A stretch of 64,000 nt of DNA from Oegoconia quadripuncta (GCA_949316235.1 OX438744.1:34840778-34904777); one strand, 5' to 3'; positions 1 through 11,559 are shown, counted from the stretch's first letter. Notes: generated by a model not told the origin, from the letters alone. Made by a program: numbers and translations.

Positions 1-210
1 AAGATGGTAGGAACCTTGATCAATAATACACCTCTCTACAAAGCTGGGGCGTCAAAACGATTCCGCCTTATAATTAAGGAAATTTCAAAACCGACATCAA
101 ATGGGACCCCGAACCCGTTATGTTACAATCTGATATCTTTCGGTATATTCCCGCTTCGTATGATATTCATTTGATATTTATTTCGTTCAAGTTAACTATT
201 ATATCAAATA

Positions 211-644
211 TACCGGATGAGTTTTTTTATGTAAGGAGAATAATTGGGTATATTAGAGATAAGTGAAATAGAAGGGATTGGCATATATAGTAGGTAGTTT
301 AATTTTTATTATTTTTCATAACCATCATCGAATAAAGCGTTGTGACAATTGACGGTCGCGTCTGTAGCCTGTTCCACTTAAAAACTGTACTTCTTCTTCC
401 TTCTTCTTCCAATAAAAAAACTTGGAGAAAATATGAGTTCCAAATACATTTCGCTTGATAGAAACCCTAATATAAAAAATCTCATATAAAAAAAAAAAAA
501 AAAAAAAAGAATCCCGCAAGTCGCATATCAATACCGCGGGCGCGTCGGTGATGGTTTTTTTTTAAACTACCTATGCCAATAACTTCTACTTCACTTACCT
601 ATTAAGCCCTATTCTTTCCTTGCGGTAAAAATACTCATCCAGTA
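211..644. mobile_element. Foldback/MITE element with ~95-bp inverted arms and TA duplication
   Basis: The left arm (211 to about 306) is matched by the reverse complement of the right arm (about 556-644). Both outer ends read TACYGGATGAGT, and the arms share AAGTGAARTAGAAG and ATTGGCATA. TA flanks the element on both sides (209-210 and 645-646), as expected for Tc1/mariner-type insertion. The interior is non-coding and includes a run of 21 A residues at 488-508. Confidence 0.72.
488..508. repeat. Poly(A)21 tract
   Basis: An uninterrupted run of 21 A residues lies inside the foldback element. Confidence 0.95.
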
Positions 645-1270
645 TAGTTATGGAAGCTTTCTAAAGCCCTTATTTCTGACAAGGAGAACTGTCTATAGTC
701 ACATCAAATTTTCAAAAGTAAATTACTCAATTTATTTAAATGTTAATTAGCTTAATCAAGCTAATTTGGCAAGGTTTAACTCATCAATTTAGATGGTAAT
801 TAACTTGATTATATTTAGCAAGTTCTAACTCATTAGTCGACATCAAACGAGCAAGGTGACTTTTTAGACTTAAATGTTAGCAAACAAGTAATTAGAACTT
901 TAAATAAATAGAACAATTGGCTAGGAATCGGATATTTACTCTGTTGTATTTTGCACGCAATTAAGAAAATTCCATAATTCTAAAAATCAAAAACATATTA
1001 GGTAAATCTTCATCGATTCTTTACATACTTCAGTGAAAATTAAAATAACTATTTTTGGGAATTGCTATTTTTCTTCTGTATTCTGTACTCATATTTGACA
1101 TACTATGGTTACAAATCTTATTTATTTTTGACATACCTAGCGATAATAGCGTGATATGTTTTATATTTTAATTTGATAATTTTGAGTTGCAACAATATTT
1201 TAACAATTGACATAACAATGATTACATACATAGGTACTTATAGAATTCTATTGAATAATTCTGTAATTCT
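645..1270. other. No feature recognised
   Basis: AT-rich DNA without a credible reading frame or a repeat shared elsewhere in the window. Confidence 0.6.
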
Positions 1271-1465
1271 TTGGGCCCGTGGTCTTCTGACATGAAACAT
1301 TTCGTAAAGGATTTATCCATTAGACTGGTCCACGCCTCTGGAGATGTGAGAGCTGGTACCTACTTTGCTCAGCAGCTGAGCTTATGCATTCAGCGGGGCA
1401 ATAGCGCTAGCGTACTAGGTACTATGCCTCACGGAAGCGAGTTGGACGGCGTATTTTTTCTATAA
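1271..1465 (+). pseudogene. Retroelement-like coding remnant (RAG-Y-QQ/RGN-S-LGT type)
   Basis: About 60 codons read GPWSSDMKHFVKDLSIRLV, then GDVRAGTYFAQQLSL, then IQRGNSASVLGTMP, ending at TAA. A degenerate relative occurs at 46135-46330 (LFKELASRLVEVSDDQ, GSYLGQRISQAI, GNASILGTL). I take both to be C-terminal ends of a dispersed retroelement reading frame. The clade is not identified, and there is no start codon or upstream continuation. Confidence 0.55.
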
Positions 1466-1689
1466 GATATAGGTATTTTTAATTGTGTTTTATATATGCT
1501 GTAAAGTTTGTGGAAATAAATAGATATTCTGTAATTGTATAAATTATGACTTAAAATATAATGTTATTATTTTATGTTTGACAATCACTTTTATTGACTT
1601 CATTAATTTACGAAATTATAAAAGTGAGTTAAAAATCGATACGTAGTTAGTGTTCATTTTTTTTTAAATTATTGTGACTTGGCCAAAAC

Positions 1690-1870
1690 AGGAGTACACC
1701 ACGCAAGCTGGGGTGCAAAGGGGTACGAATAATGTAGCGGGGAGCGGGGGGTTCGTTCATTAATCAACCCAGTGACAGATCGCGAGCATGTGGTGCCCGC
1801 GTAGATTATACCTCGTTACTTCCACTTGTTCAGTTCACTGTTTGATTGTTGGATTGTACGTGCTACCTAC
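1690..1870. promoter_or_regulatory. GC-rich patch, possible promoter
   Basis: A locally G-rich and CpG-containing stretch (GTAGCGGGGAGCGGGGGG) is followed by GTTCAGTTCAC, which contains the arthropod initiator-like TCAGT. No reading frame follows. The evidence is weak. Confidence 0.2.
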
Positions 1871-1973
1871 GGATTTGTTTTTAGTATCACTTCTCACATC
1901 AATTCTCCATAGAATAAAATGATTTGAAAATATCTAAGAGTTTGTTGTGTTATTCAAAATGTTGATGTAAGGG

Positions 1974-2687
1974 AAGATCTCATCAAAAATGTTCATGTGA
2001 AAATTTGAGCCAAGCTCAATATTATGCATATACTGTGGTTGTCGACTTCGCTGACAAAAGAATTGAGATCTAAATGGATGCCAAGTTGTGTAGATAATTT
2101 AATTATAATTCAAGCTCATGATTTGAGTTCGCAAGTTTTCACATACATGTTATATTATACTTGATAATCAACTTTATCTTCTTTATACGCAAGTTTAGTT
2201 ATACGACTAGGTTGACATAACTTTACTCTTACTGACAAAATGGTTGAAATCAATTCAGTACGGAGAAACTCCTTGGACAGAGCTAAGATAAACAAAACAC
2301 ACACACACATAATAATAAGAGCTGTTTAAAATTAAGCGGTAGTATCTAATCTATTAATAATTACAATGTTTACTTTGCTTAGTTAAGGAAGAGCAAGATT
2401 TTCTGGCACAGGTATCCTTATACCTAAAAGGAAATCTTAACAATAAGTTGCATGTGATTGCTAAAGAAAGAAATAAACATTTTTTCGTTTTCATTTCATT
2501 CTAAAAATTTGGTTTGTTTGTAAAATCTAGTTAAGGCAAATTCATGAGCTTCAATTATAATTAAATTATATACAGAACTTGGTATTAATTTAGATCTCAA
2601 CTCCTTTATCAGCGAAGTCGACAACCACGTATATGCTTAATATTGAAATTATCTCCCATTTTCACGTTTATGTTTTTATGAGATATC
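1974..2687. repeat. Long inverted repeat (~150-bp arms, ~410-bp loop)
   Basis: Arm 1 (about 1974-2124) and arm 2 (about 2538-2687) are reverse complements with scattered mismatches. Both carry GTGGTTGTCGACTTCGCTGA, and both contain GAGATCTAAAT and AATTTAATTATAATT in the same order. The 2125-2537 interior shows no reading frame. It could be a foldback transposon or a hairpin-RNA locus. Confidence 0.75.
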
Positions 2688-2737
2688 ATTTCTTTTTGTA
2701 CAGAAATGATTACCTACGTACTGGGCCCGCGTGTGTG

Positions 2738-2910
2738 GATTATGGCCCATATCCTCTCCCGTTAGAGGAAGCTGTACCCCAACTGTAGGCACGTGTAAGG
2801 CTGTTGATGATTATGAACCATTTAATGATGAATAAGGACTTATGTTATTCATCAATCATATATCTGAATATCATAGGTGAAACGATAACGTTAAAATGTG
2901 AGATCGAACA
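2738..2910. repeat. Dispersed repeat G, copy 1
   Basis: It contains TATGGCCCATATCCTCTCCC, then GAGGAAGCTGTACCCCAACT, then a tail ending in GAGATCGAACA. The same blocks occur in the same order at 3914-4067. A fragment (GTGTAAGGCTGTTGAT) recurs at 46118-46135 and, reversed, near 10020. Confidence 0.6.
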
Positions 2911-3292
2911 TTCAATACTTACACAACTCCATCGCTTCATTAAACCAAGGAAACATTCGAAATTCCACTCAATTTCAATAGAAATGGTCATCGGACCCGT
3001 CAAAAGGTCGAGCTTAATACACAAAATAATAATTTATACTGGTGTAAATCTGCGATTGCTCAGGATGGTTAATTAAATTAGGACTCGGTGTTTATTTAGG
3101 GCAATCGGTTTTATCAAGTGACCCTTGGGCTGTCAGGGTTGCCACATTGGAAATAGCGTAGCAATTCGTTTCAGTTGCGTCGGTAGATTGTAACAATTGG
3201 AGCGCTAACCCTGTATAACTTAGCTGACTATTTGACTGTTTTAGGATGTTGTCTGCTATTTTTACTGACACCGAGAGGATTCAAATGTTCAG

Positions 3293-3617
3293 TTTTTTTT
3301 ATGCACAATGGGTTTCCACTTGACCTCAATCACACCTGATGTTAAGTGAAGATGAGGCCGAAGGTGGAAGCATACTGCCCCGGAATCCCCATCTTATTTG
3401 AGGGACCGGCTATCTGATCTCTGACAACCGGGACACAACAATGCTATTAACATTGCTGTTTGGCGGCAGACTTAAATAAGATGACGGTAGCTTGCCAAGT
3501 GGACACTTAAAATGTTCTACTATCAACCAAATCGAGTAATTAGTACCCTGTCGTGGATCGAACCTTCGACCTCCGTTTCCTAAACGCTATGTTGTTTACA
3601 TTGAGCCAAAGAGGAAG
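3293..3617 (-). mobile_element. SINE family C, near full length
   Basis: The copy is reversed: oligo-T and ATGCACAATGGGTT at its left mark the 3' tail, and the tRNA-like head (B box in CGACCTCCG...GATCGAACC, A box near TTGAGCCA) is at the right. Family C copies share the tail block CACCTGATGTTAAGTGAAGA and the block GAGGCCGAAGGTGGAAGCGT. Confidence 0.85.
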
Positions 3618-3913
3618 TCCGTTTTGTTATCTTCTATCATTCGTAGAATACTTTCACCTGTCTGTATAAGTCATAAGGTTTTTATGGGAGACTTTACATA
3701 ATCTTCTCTAGATATAGGAGAATAATGGCAGGTAAGTAGCATCTTATCGACAAAGTTACAAAATAAATAACATCTGAAAACGTCCTGACATACAATTACC
3801 GCTCGTTCACAAGGCTGACTAGAGACAAGAACAAGCGAAATACTCTGGTGTTGCTCTTTTTAAATAAGTATTTCCACCTAATAGTCAGCAATTTTATTGA
3901 TATTTTATTGATT

Positions 3914-4067
3914 GATGAAATATGGCCCATGTCTTCTGCCAGTGAGAGGAAGCTGTGCCCCAACCATTAAATTAAAAAAGAAAAAAAAAGAGCTTATATT
4001 ATCATCGAACAATCACGTATCTGAACATCATAGCTGAAACGATGACGTTGAAATGTGAGATCGAACA
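3914..4067. repeat. Dispersed repeat G, copy 2
   Basis: It shares TATGGCCCAT, GAGGAAGCTGTRCCCCAAC, AACGATRACGTTRAAATG and GAGATCGAACA with 2738-2910, about 1.1 kb upstream and in the same orientation. Confidence 0.6.
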
Positions 4068-4450
4068 ATGAGATTAACACCATGAAATCACATTTTTTTT
4101 CCTATACTCCAATTCACCGGCTTTCCTATCGATGACTCATTCCCCGCATTATCACCTATTTGCAACGCGATCACAAAAGAAATGTCACAGTTTTCCCTCC
4201 AAAATCACTCCTGTTCACTCACCCCCTATAATTAGTAGCAGTATAAATGCATTCGCCTACTAATGGACGTTTTATGCCACCCCCTCTATACGATTGAGTG
4301 AGTCGCCATTGCATTAGTGCATTACTGTGTTACCTCTGGTTTCAATTTGGTTTAAGTGACTAAAAGATAATAATAATTTAGTTTATGTATTGTTTAGGTT
4401 ACTTATATAAAATTTGAAGGGAATTATGTTCATCATCGTTATCATATCAG

Positions 4451-4625
4451 CAGTGGCGTGCTCTCCATACAAAAGAAAAGCGGTGCCTACGCTAGAAAAA
4501 TTGTAAGCTTTACCTCGAAATGTTTTGTCAAGACGGCTAATGCATACTGATGTGAACAGAAATAATGTAAACAGTTGCGAGGATGGCTATAAGAGTAATT
4601 TATTATTTTGTAGTTGTTTTTTTTT
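4451..4625 (+). mobile_element. hAT-type MITE, left part
   Basis: It begins CAGTGGCGTGCTCTCCATAC and matches the left 150 bases of the complete copy at 24624-24861, including AACAGTTGCGAG. The match stops at about 4620, where a run of T and an RTE-like remnant begin, so the right inverted repeat is lost. Confidence 0.65.
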
Positions 4626-4639
4626 TAATAGCATATCAG

Positions 4640-4745
4640 TGACAGGACCGCTCCCATAGATTTCCAGACCGACTGCGTTGCAAGCGGCCTTTATCCAACG
4701 ATCTACGCTGTATTTGCCGTCGAGTGGTCTCCACTCAAAAACTTT
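4640..4745 (-). pseudogene. RTE-type retrotransposon C-terminal fragment
   Basis: The reverse strand reads about EWRPLDGKYSVDRWIKAAC and then LEIYGSG. This is the decayed counterpart of the EWRPRTGKR...WMQAAQDRSLW tail typical of lepidopteran RTE endonuclease-reverse transcriptases. It is short and degenerate. Confidence 0.5.
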
Positions 4746-4957
4746 AATGAATGGGAATTTTGTTGTATTACCATTATTTCTGTCTCACGGACCAGAAGAA
4801 AAACTGATGGACTGAAAGAGAGACATTTAAAGTAAGTCGGGTCGCTTATAAATTCCTAGGTCACGTACACACTTACATAAATGTATCATTCTAAGCACAT
4901 GGTCACATATGATATATGTAACTATCCTTTTCTTATCTTGTCTCGTCTCGTCTTATC

Positions 4958-5249
4958 TTTTTTTTTAAGTGAAGATGAGGTCGAAGGTGGAAGCGTTCTG
5001 ACACGGAAAACCCAACACATTTGGGGGACTGGCTATCTTATCCCTGACAACTGGAACACAACAATGCTATTAATATTGCTGCTTGCCGGCAGATTTAGAT
5101 AAGATGGTGGTAGCTAGCCAAGCGGACATTTAAAAAGCCCTACCACCAACCATACCGAGTACTTAAACATGTACCCCGCTGGGGATCGAACCCGCGACCT
5201 CCGAATCGTAAACCCAATGTTGTTTACATTGAGCCACGGAGACGGTTAT
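4958..5249 (-). mobile_element. SINE family C, 3' end trimmed
   Basis: A run of T is followed directly by AAGTGAAGATGAGGTCGAAG, so the CACCTGATG block of the tail is missing. The tRNA-like head ends in GAGCCACGGAGACGGTT. The B box reads correctly on the reverse strand (GGGTTCGATCCC). Confidence 0.85.
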
Positions 5250-5274
5250 CTCATCTTGTCTTATCTTATCAATA

Positions 5275-5425
5275 TTCGGCCATCAAGATTCCAGAATGGA
5301 GACCACGTACCGGCAAAAACAGTAGGGATATCCATGCACACTCCACACACAGCGTGGACCGACTTCGTGAAAGTCAATGTTGTTTTGGAAGTCTGTGGAG
5401 GAGTGGTCGTCCTATGGCTGATACG
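5275..5425 (+). pseudogene. RTE-type retrotransposon C-terminal fragment
   Basis: One frame reads PEWRPRTGKNSRDI, matching the LEWRPRTGKRSVGRP motif of RTE elements. A decayed DRLRESQCCFGSLWRSGRPM tail and a short GATGATAATAAT end follow, which is the usual RTE termination pattern. Confidence 0.6.
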
Positions 5426-5533
5426 ATGATAATAATTCTATATAAATATAATAAAATTGTAAACTAGTTACTTAGTTTCCATGTTTGAAAGCGCATAGTA
5501 GAGAAACTACTGAACCCATTTTGAAGTTCTTAC

Positions 5534-5752
5534 ATTTGGGGGACTGGCTATCTTATCTCTGACAACCGGTATACACCAATGCTATTATTAAAATATTGCT
5601 GTTTAGCGGCAGACTTAGATAGATGGTGGTAGGTTACCAGGTGGACATTTAAAATGCTACCAAGCCGAGTACTAAACATGTACCCCGCCGGATCGAACCC
5701 GCGACCTGCGATTCGTAAACCCTGTTGTTCACATTGAGCCACGGAAGCGGTT
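5534..5752 (-). mobile_element. SINE family C, truncated at its 3' end
   Basis: It covers ATTTGGGGGACTGGCTATC through the tRNA-like head (CGGATCGAACCCGCGACC, then GAGCCACGGAAGCGGTT). The tail block is absent. Confidence 0.82.
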
Positions 5753-6094
5753 AGAAGTGTTTTACGTTTTTACATTACATAGTATACCTAAGTGTAAATA
5801 AAATGTAAATTAAACAACATGTTAAAATACATATGGCAGGATGGTCTTAGACCGAATCTCTATTCGTCGGATTATAAAACATCAAAAATATTTTAAATGT
5901 AGGATACAAAAATATCACTTATTGAAAGTCAACATATTATTTCTTTTTAAACTACATCGCTTCACAAGGTGTTATGGTTAAGGAGAAGAAGCGACAAGAA
6001 ACTCCGCAATAACACATCTTTTCAATTGGTTTCCATCTTTACAATAATATTTTATTTTATATTACATATTACAAAACAAAAGCAATTAACATAA

Positions 6095-6700
6095 CGACCA
6101 GCTAACACCAGACCTCCTTATCGCCTAAATAATCATCTATCCTGTAATAACCTTTCTTACACAGAGTTTCTTTAATGTGTCGTTTAAATTTCTGCTCTGT
6201 TAAACTCAATACATGTTTTATTGTAAAAGCGTATGCTGTGCTATGTCCCACAAAGGATGTGCTAACCTTGCTAAGTCTAAATTGTGGAATTTCAATTTTG
6301 TTTTTGTTTCTAATATTCAAATTATGGTTATCAGAATGTTTACGAAATAGGCATATATTTTTGCGTACATACATTATACTGTCATATATACATATATTTA
6401 TTTTAAAATACTTATTACTTTAAACGATCTCTTAGAGAGTCACGGCAGCGTAAATTATATATTGCTCTGATTGCTCTTTTTTGTAGAACAAATATTGTTT
6501 GAATATCTGCAGCCCTACCCCACAGTAGTATACCATAAGACATTATGTCAGTATGACTGCGGTTGGTGATCTGCTTGCTCGAATAAAAAACAATCTGACT
6601 GGAATCTGTACCAGTGATACACTTTAAAGCTAAATCTGCATACTTAGAAATAAAATCAATGGACCCACCATTTGACCCAAACTCATTAAATTTTCAGATC
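6095..6700 (-). pseudogene. Non-LTR retrotransposon reverse-transcriptase C-terminal region
   Basis: On the reverse strand, about 6424-6556 reads DIMSYGILLWGRAADIQTIF, then KRAIRAIYNL and RDSLRDRLK before a stop. From 6374 down to 6102 the frame resumes with KNICLFRKHSDNHNLNIRNK, RLSKVSTSF and KGYYRIDDYLGDKEVW. This is the late part of a LINE RT followed by its C-terminal extension, broken by at least one in-frame stop. The same protein end recurs at 39001-39300 (about half identical by eye), 11560 and 57665. The clade is not certain. 5950-6095 probably holds its 3' UTR. Confidence 0.8.
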
Positions 6701-6990
6701 AACTTTAATTTTCCCAAGACTAGGAGGACCCAAACAATGGGACAGTGCTGGTGACACATTGCTACATTAGAACCCAATGCGTTTATGGGGGAGCTAATTA
6801 CGCGCGTCAGGAGTTAGGGGACGCTTTTTGTTCGCTGAGACCTGTGATTGATTGGCATGCACTTAAGATTTCGTTTGCTTTTATAAGTATGTACCTACCT
6901 AATCGTACTTTCATGCCATTTGGGTAGAGAAATAATGCATTATTAGTGCCAGTTCGTTTTTCGAATTCTTCTTTCTTCCCGGCAGTTAGA

Positions 6991-7130
6991 ATAGGCCCAA
7001 TCCGTTTATTCCCGTGGGTGTTGTAAGAGGTGACTAAGGGGCAGTGATAGGTAGTAAGGGCCGTCGATGTGCGATGTGTCCATTCACCCAATGTACGGCT
7101 TAAACCACACTCTATCCGCTCGAAAGTCGA
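6991..7130. repeat. Dispersed repeat H, copy 1
   Basis: It is marked by ATTCCCGTGGGTGTTGTAAG and GGTGACTAAGGGGCAGTGAT. Related, more decayed copies lie at 32127-32300 and 49066-49170. Repeats of this type are common next to non-LTR elements in Lepidoptera. The 162-codon open frame on the reverse strand here (6807-7295) is not recognisable as a protein. Confidence 0.5.
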
Positions 7131-7446
7131 TCTCATTCTTGTACTCTGTGTAATATTAGATCGAACCACTTTGCCATTGGGTCGAGACATATACCATAAT
7201 ATCTGACTGGTATCTGGTAAGGGTATAAAAGGAGGTTGGTGGAGTAAACAGTAGTAATCGGCTCTTTCATAATAATTTGTTAATGAAATAGCCACTTCAG
7301 GCTATGAAGGATTCAGTAATACGTCAAATTTAAAATCAATTGATTAAATGATCACTCACAGGACGCCGGCTCTTTCAATACACTGTCAAAAAGTTAACAG
7401 TTTAGTAATCTAAAAATAAATAATTCTGTAAACAGTATTATTTGAC

Positions 7447-7715
7447 GACGACCTGTTTGGTGTAATGGTTAGCAACTCTGAGCACTATACCAAAGGTTGC
7501 GGGTTCGAATCCCGCTAGGGGCATATATTTGTGTGATGAATACGGACATATGTACCCGAGTTATGGATGTTTTCATTTATAATAAGTATTTATTTACAAA
7601 TAAAATATGTATTTATGTAGTATATCAACCATCTGGTATCCACAACACAAGCCTATAGTTGCTTACTGTGGAACTAGATGGCGCTGTGTGTATGTTTAAG
7701 GATATTTATTTATTA
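7447..7715 (+). mobile_element. SINE family A, full length
   Basis: This is a tRNA-derived SINE. The A box is TGGTGTAATGG and the B box is GGTTCGAATCC; both match the RNA polymerase III consensus. The body contains CCCGAGTTATGGATGTTTT and, near the 3' end, CTAGATGGCGCTG (7674-7686). The tail is (TATT)n. Confidence 0.9.
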
Positions 7716-8689
7716 TAATTGTAGAAATTGTTGAAAGGAATACGAAAGCCTCGTATCGAGGCGACATGGAATTGACTCAAGCAAAACAGAATTACAGGTC
7801 CGCCAAAAAAACTCGCGTGATGCCAAAACCTGTGCAAATTTTGTCGTGCAATATCCCTTCTGTGAACCGAATCTGAAATCGATTGTCAATGTGTATGCAA
7901 AATAGCGATAAACCAAGGAAAAGAGAATTCTGTCTTGATTTTTTAAGCTAATCCCCTAAACTCGTCGAGATAATCTTTTAAAGGTCGACCAAAGTAAATT
8001 GTTCCGTTTTATCTTTGATTCATTTATTAATCTGACCTATGTTGTTTCCTAGGGCATATTAATGGTGTCGATTCAATGACACTCCACTGACCTAAAACTA
8101 ATAACAAAGTGATTATCACGTTCTTTTAATTTCAGGAAGTTAGACGTGGCATACTTTGAATTAGTTTTCGGTTACAAATGGATACCAATCTATTTTTGTT
8201 GGTAAATAAAACGCAATATAGTAGTCGAAACCTTTAGTAAATATCCACAGACAAACACTGTAAAATATTATATTTATATTTTAGTATTAGGAAGAAATAA
8301 CTCACAGACTAAGTATTGCAAGACATAACAATTTTGTAAACATATTCCTTGTCTGTACTGTTGATTCGCTTGTTCGTAATTAAAACGTTTCCATCCATCT
8401 CATTATAATTTTGAATCTGAAACACAATCAGTTTCTATATTGTTACGTCAACTAGGTGCCTTGTTTGTGATTGACATAAACGTAAATTCATATCTGCAAT
8501 GTCAGAAGCAGAATAGGCAGGTTCAGTGTTCGAAATAACTCACGTTTTCATGAAATAATTGAAAACATCGTGACGTGCAACAACCATACTGAATTTAGCA
8601 GTATGCCGTAAAAAATGAAAATTAATTTCCTGGAACCGCTATATTTCTCATTTCTAAATATAAATAAGAAGACTCGAAGGCTTAGAGGC
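7716..8689. other. No feature recognised
   Basis: AT-rich single-copy-looking DNA. The longest frame (7713-7916, reverse, 67 codons) shows no family. Confidence 0.6.
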
Positions 8690-8830
8690 TGTCGGCCATC
8701 GCGTCCTCGCCTCATAATATCGCTATGTTGTTGACATCGCGGGCTCTATTCAGCCTCCATTTTCGGCCGCCATTTTGGACGCGAAAAAGCGCGGGAAGCC
8801 GGGTGTCATGGCGGGTGAAATAATTAGATT
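8690..8830 (+). promoter_or_regulatory. CpG-rich promoter-like region with YY1/Pho and E2F motifs
   Basis: GCCGCCATTTTGG (8766-8778) matches the YY1/Pho consensus. GCGCGGGAA (8789-8797) matches E2F on the opposite strand. An ATG at 8808 in TCATGGCGG is followed at once by a donor-like GG|GTGAAA (8815). The region is far richer in CpG than its surroundings. An alternative is a chance GC island or a decayed element. Confidence 0.4.
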
Positions 8831-10261
8831 CCGTCGGCGCACTTTCTCGGTTCATTTCTGTATGTTTTGTTAATTATTTTCTTCGTAGATGTCATGACGA
8901 GTCTTAGCCTTTTTTGTTTTGCGTGAGCTTTTGTTTTCGTTGAATGTCGCTAAACGGGAAAGGGAGGTTGCTTGGTTATGCTAAATGAGGACCTTGAAGT
9001 TTGCAGAGGTGGATAAGCAAGAATCTGTAGTTTTCTTGTTAACTTTGTTGCCGTTAATGTTTATTTTCATTAACTCGCTGTAACTTTTGTTTTTGCAGTA
9101 GAATGTGCTGTCTACAATGTATAAAAGTAATGGTTTTATACATACAGTTTCAATAAATAATTCATTCAGTCACTCAAGCCATAAAATAGGGACCCGTAGA
9201 ACATACAAATTGATATTAATTATATTACCAGTGCGAACAACATCGGACCCCATGTGTTTTTCTTCACAATCAACTACTAGCGGACTCGCTATTCAAATTC
9301 AATGTATTTTACACCCTGCTCCATTTATAATAGTGACAGTTTAATCTGGCAAATCAAGTTAGTAGAATATCATCTGTCTCTTTCACACGTTCCAAATTCA
9401 ATTTAGTGTGTTCGAAATACAAATTGCGGCGGTTAAATCCCACAGTACGGCCATATTTGAATTAATTTCTTTTTGTTTAAATAACGCGGGAAGGTCTTTT
9501 TATGGGGGCGCTTCTCTCGAAATTTTATTTATAGGACACTTGTGAATTTGGTGATTGCAATTTGAATCAAGTACCTATAGAAGATTAAAAATTGTCGTGG
9601 GATAAAACATTACATTAATCACTATAATGTAAGAGAAAATATTGTACGACAGGATGTTTAAGGAAAAACTATATTTGTTAGCAAATGTTTAAGCAATGTG
9701 CTTAAACAAATATACATGTTTTAAATTTGTGTAAAATGTACCACATTTTTCCTCCGATTTTCTTTTTAGACCGTCTGTCATTTTCGCGGTATCCAATTGA
9801 AATAGGAAAAAAGTATATACAGGATCTAAATTTAAGCACTTTTAAATCTTATACCACGTACCAATAGTGGTTTTTTAGTAAATTTTTTACTTTGTACTTT
9901 TTTCGTCTCTTTAAGTAAAATTTTTTCTACTTTTTTATACTAGGTTTAATGAAAATATCTTAAGTAACACTATCTGTGATTTAATGGTTAAAAAAGTATC
10001 TAGTAATAGTAGAACATCAACAGCCTTACCGCTGGGGCACATCCACACATGATTATATAACAATAGCATACTGCAAATTTAAGCTACAGTTCTCTAAAGT
10101 ACCTATATAATGTACTACAGAACTGCGGGTGGTATTGGCTTGAATAGGCAACATACAACCATTAATCTTCTAAAACAGTTCTGCATGAATAATTATGACG
10201 TTAACTCTACTTGTCTATAGTCCATAATGAGATTTAAACGATATTTGGTGGGACAGTTTAC

Positions 10262-10264
<3 letters not shown>
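8831..10264. other. No gene recognised; one E2F-like site and an imperfect hairpin
   Basis: An isolated ACGCGGGAA lies at about 9484. TATATTTGTT / AACAAATATA at about 9671-9715 forms an imperfect inverted repeat. Otherwise nothing. Confidence 0.5.
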
Positions 10265-10296
<32 letters not shown>

Positions 10297-10420
10297 TAAA
10301 AACTGGATTCGCGTTTGGCCACAATCTCACCTGATGGAAAGTGACGATGTAGCCGAAGATGTATCACGCGCACCCAGTAAATGCCATTCTGGGCAAGAGG
10401 GTACTGCTATCATAAAAGTA
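10265..10420 (-). mobile_element. Poly(A)-tailed SINE (family F), reversed
   Basis: Thirty T residues (10265-10294) mark the tail. They are followed by CTGGATTCGCGTTTGGCCAC, TCTCACCTGATGG and GACGATGTAGCCGAAGATG. The body resembles the tail of family C but is distinct. The long clean homopolymer suggests a recent insertion. Confidence 0.65.
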
Positions 10421-11208
10421 TAACCAGTTTATTTTTTAATATTTTTAATAAGCTAGGTACTGTATTTTCAATACCCTCATCTATGATTCGTCCCCCCTCA
10501 TCTTGCATTTATTGATTTTTTTTAATTGATATTGGCGACAAAAAATTGTTACTACCAAAAATAAAAATGAAATACGAAAATTCAAACAAAATTATGAATA
10601 TTTATATTAAATGCCATAACATATATTGTGAAAAGATTATTACTTCAATCACTTGACAAACTACCTGCACTTAAAACAATTTTAGTTTGTTTTTTTTTTA
10701 AAACAATACTGGCTCTGCTACGTGTCTCTGACTGTAACTAATCGAACTATAAACTAAACCTATCTATCCTAAGTTATGTGACATTTCGTGAAAAAGGGAA
10801 ACTTGTTCGGCGAAAACATGAGTTGCGACGTGAAAAAGTTTGCTTAACCTTTTTTCTCGTTTATCAACCTACTATAATAATTGGGAAAGTTTGCTCATTA
10901 TTATTTTTGGCGCGTTTTTCCTTAGGTAGCTATCTATGTGTTTATTTGAACTACATTTTTGTGGGAAAAGTTTTATGCCGCCACCGTACAAAAAAAACTC
11001 ATCCTCATTACGTATTTGATTTTTCAAGATTTCTAGGCATAAATAAATGACCACTAATTTATTGTCTCATTTGGTGCGACCGTATGCGTTCGTTCGCAAG
11101 GATCGGTTTAAAATATGTGAATGGTACCTGAGTCTTGATTCTCGATCTCTCGACATTTCAATAGATATCCATAAGTTCGTTACCTCTGCCCTTGCCCAAA
11201 AGTAAAAA
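10421..11208. other. No feature recognised
   Basis: The 90-codon frame at 10778-11050 has no recognisable domain and overlaps another on the opposite strand. Confidence 0.55.
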
Positions 11209-11418
11209 TATATATATTTCGAATACTTTACACTAATCATCTAGTCCCGTACTAAGCAAAGCTTTTACTATGGATACTAATGGATAAACATACATAAATA
11301 TTTATATAAACATCCATAACTCAGGAATAAATGTTCGTATACTCATCACTCGCGGAATTCCGACCCGCGACCGTTGGTTTCGTAGACAGGGTTACTATCC
11401 ACTACATCAATCGGTCGT
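11209..11418 (-). mobile_element. SINE family B, decayed
   Basis: Reversed copy: CATCTAGTCCCGTACTAAGC, AACATACATAAATATTTATA and CGGAATTCCGACCCGCGACC correspond to family B blocks. The B box is damaged. Confidence 0.75.
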
Positions 11419-11559
11419 GTGGGTCAAAGTGTGCTAATAATAGACATACTAATGTCTATCGACAACCAATGACCAATAGATAAACATCATATTGCCTTGC
11501 CTAGAAGATCTCTTGCAAGGTGCACGAAAGTGTAAATGCCGCGGATATAAATACAATCC

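Noticed and set aside
6807..7295. 162-codon open frame on the reverse strand
   Set aside because: It overlaps dispersed repeat H and has no recognisable domain. Similar lengths are borderline for chance at this composition.
7447..7520. tRNA gene suggested by perfect A and B boxes
   Set aside because: The same head is repeated in several SINE copies with a shared 200-base body, and it cannot fold into a complete cloverleaf by eye.
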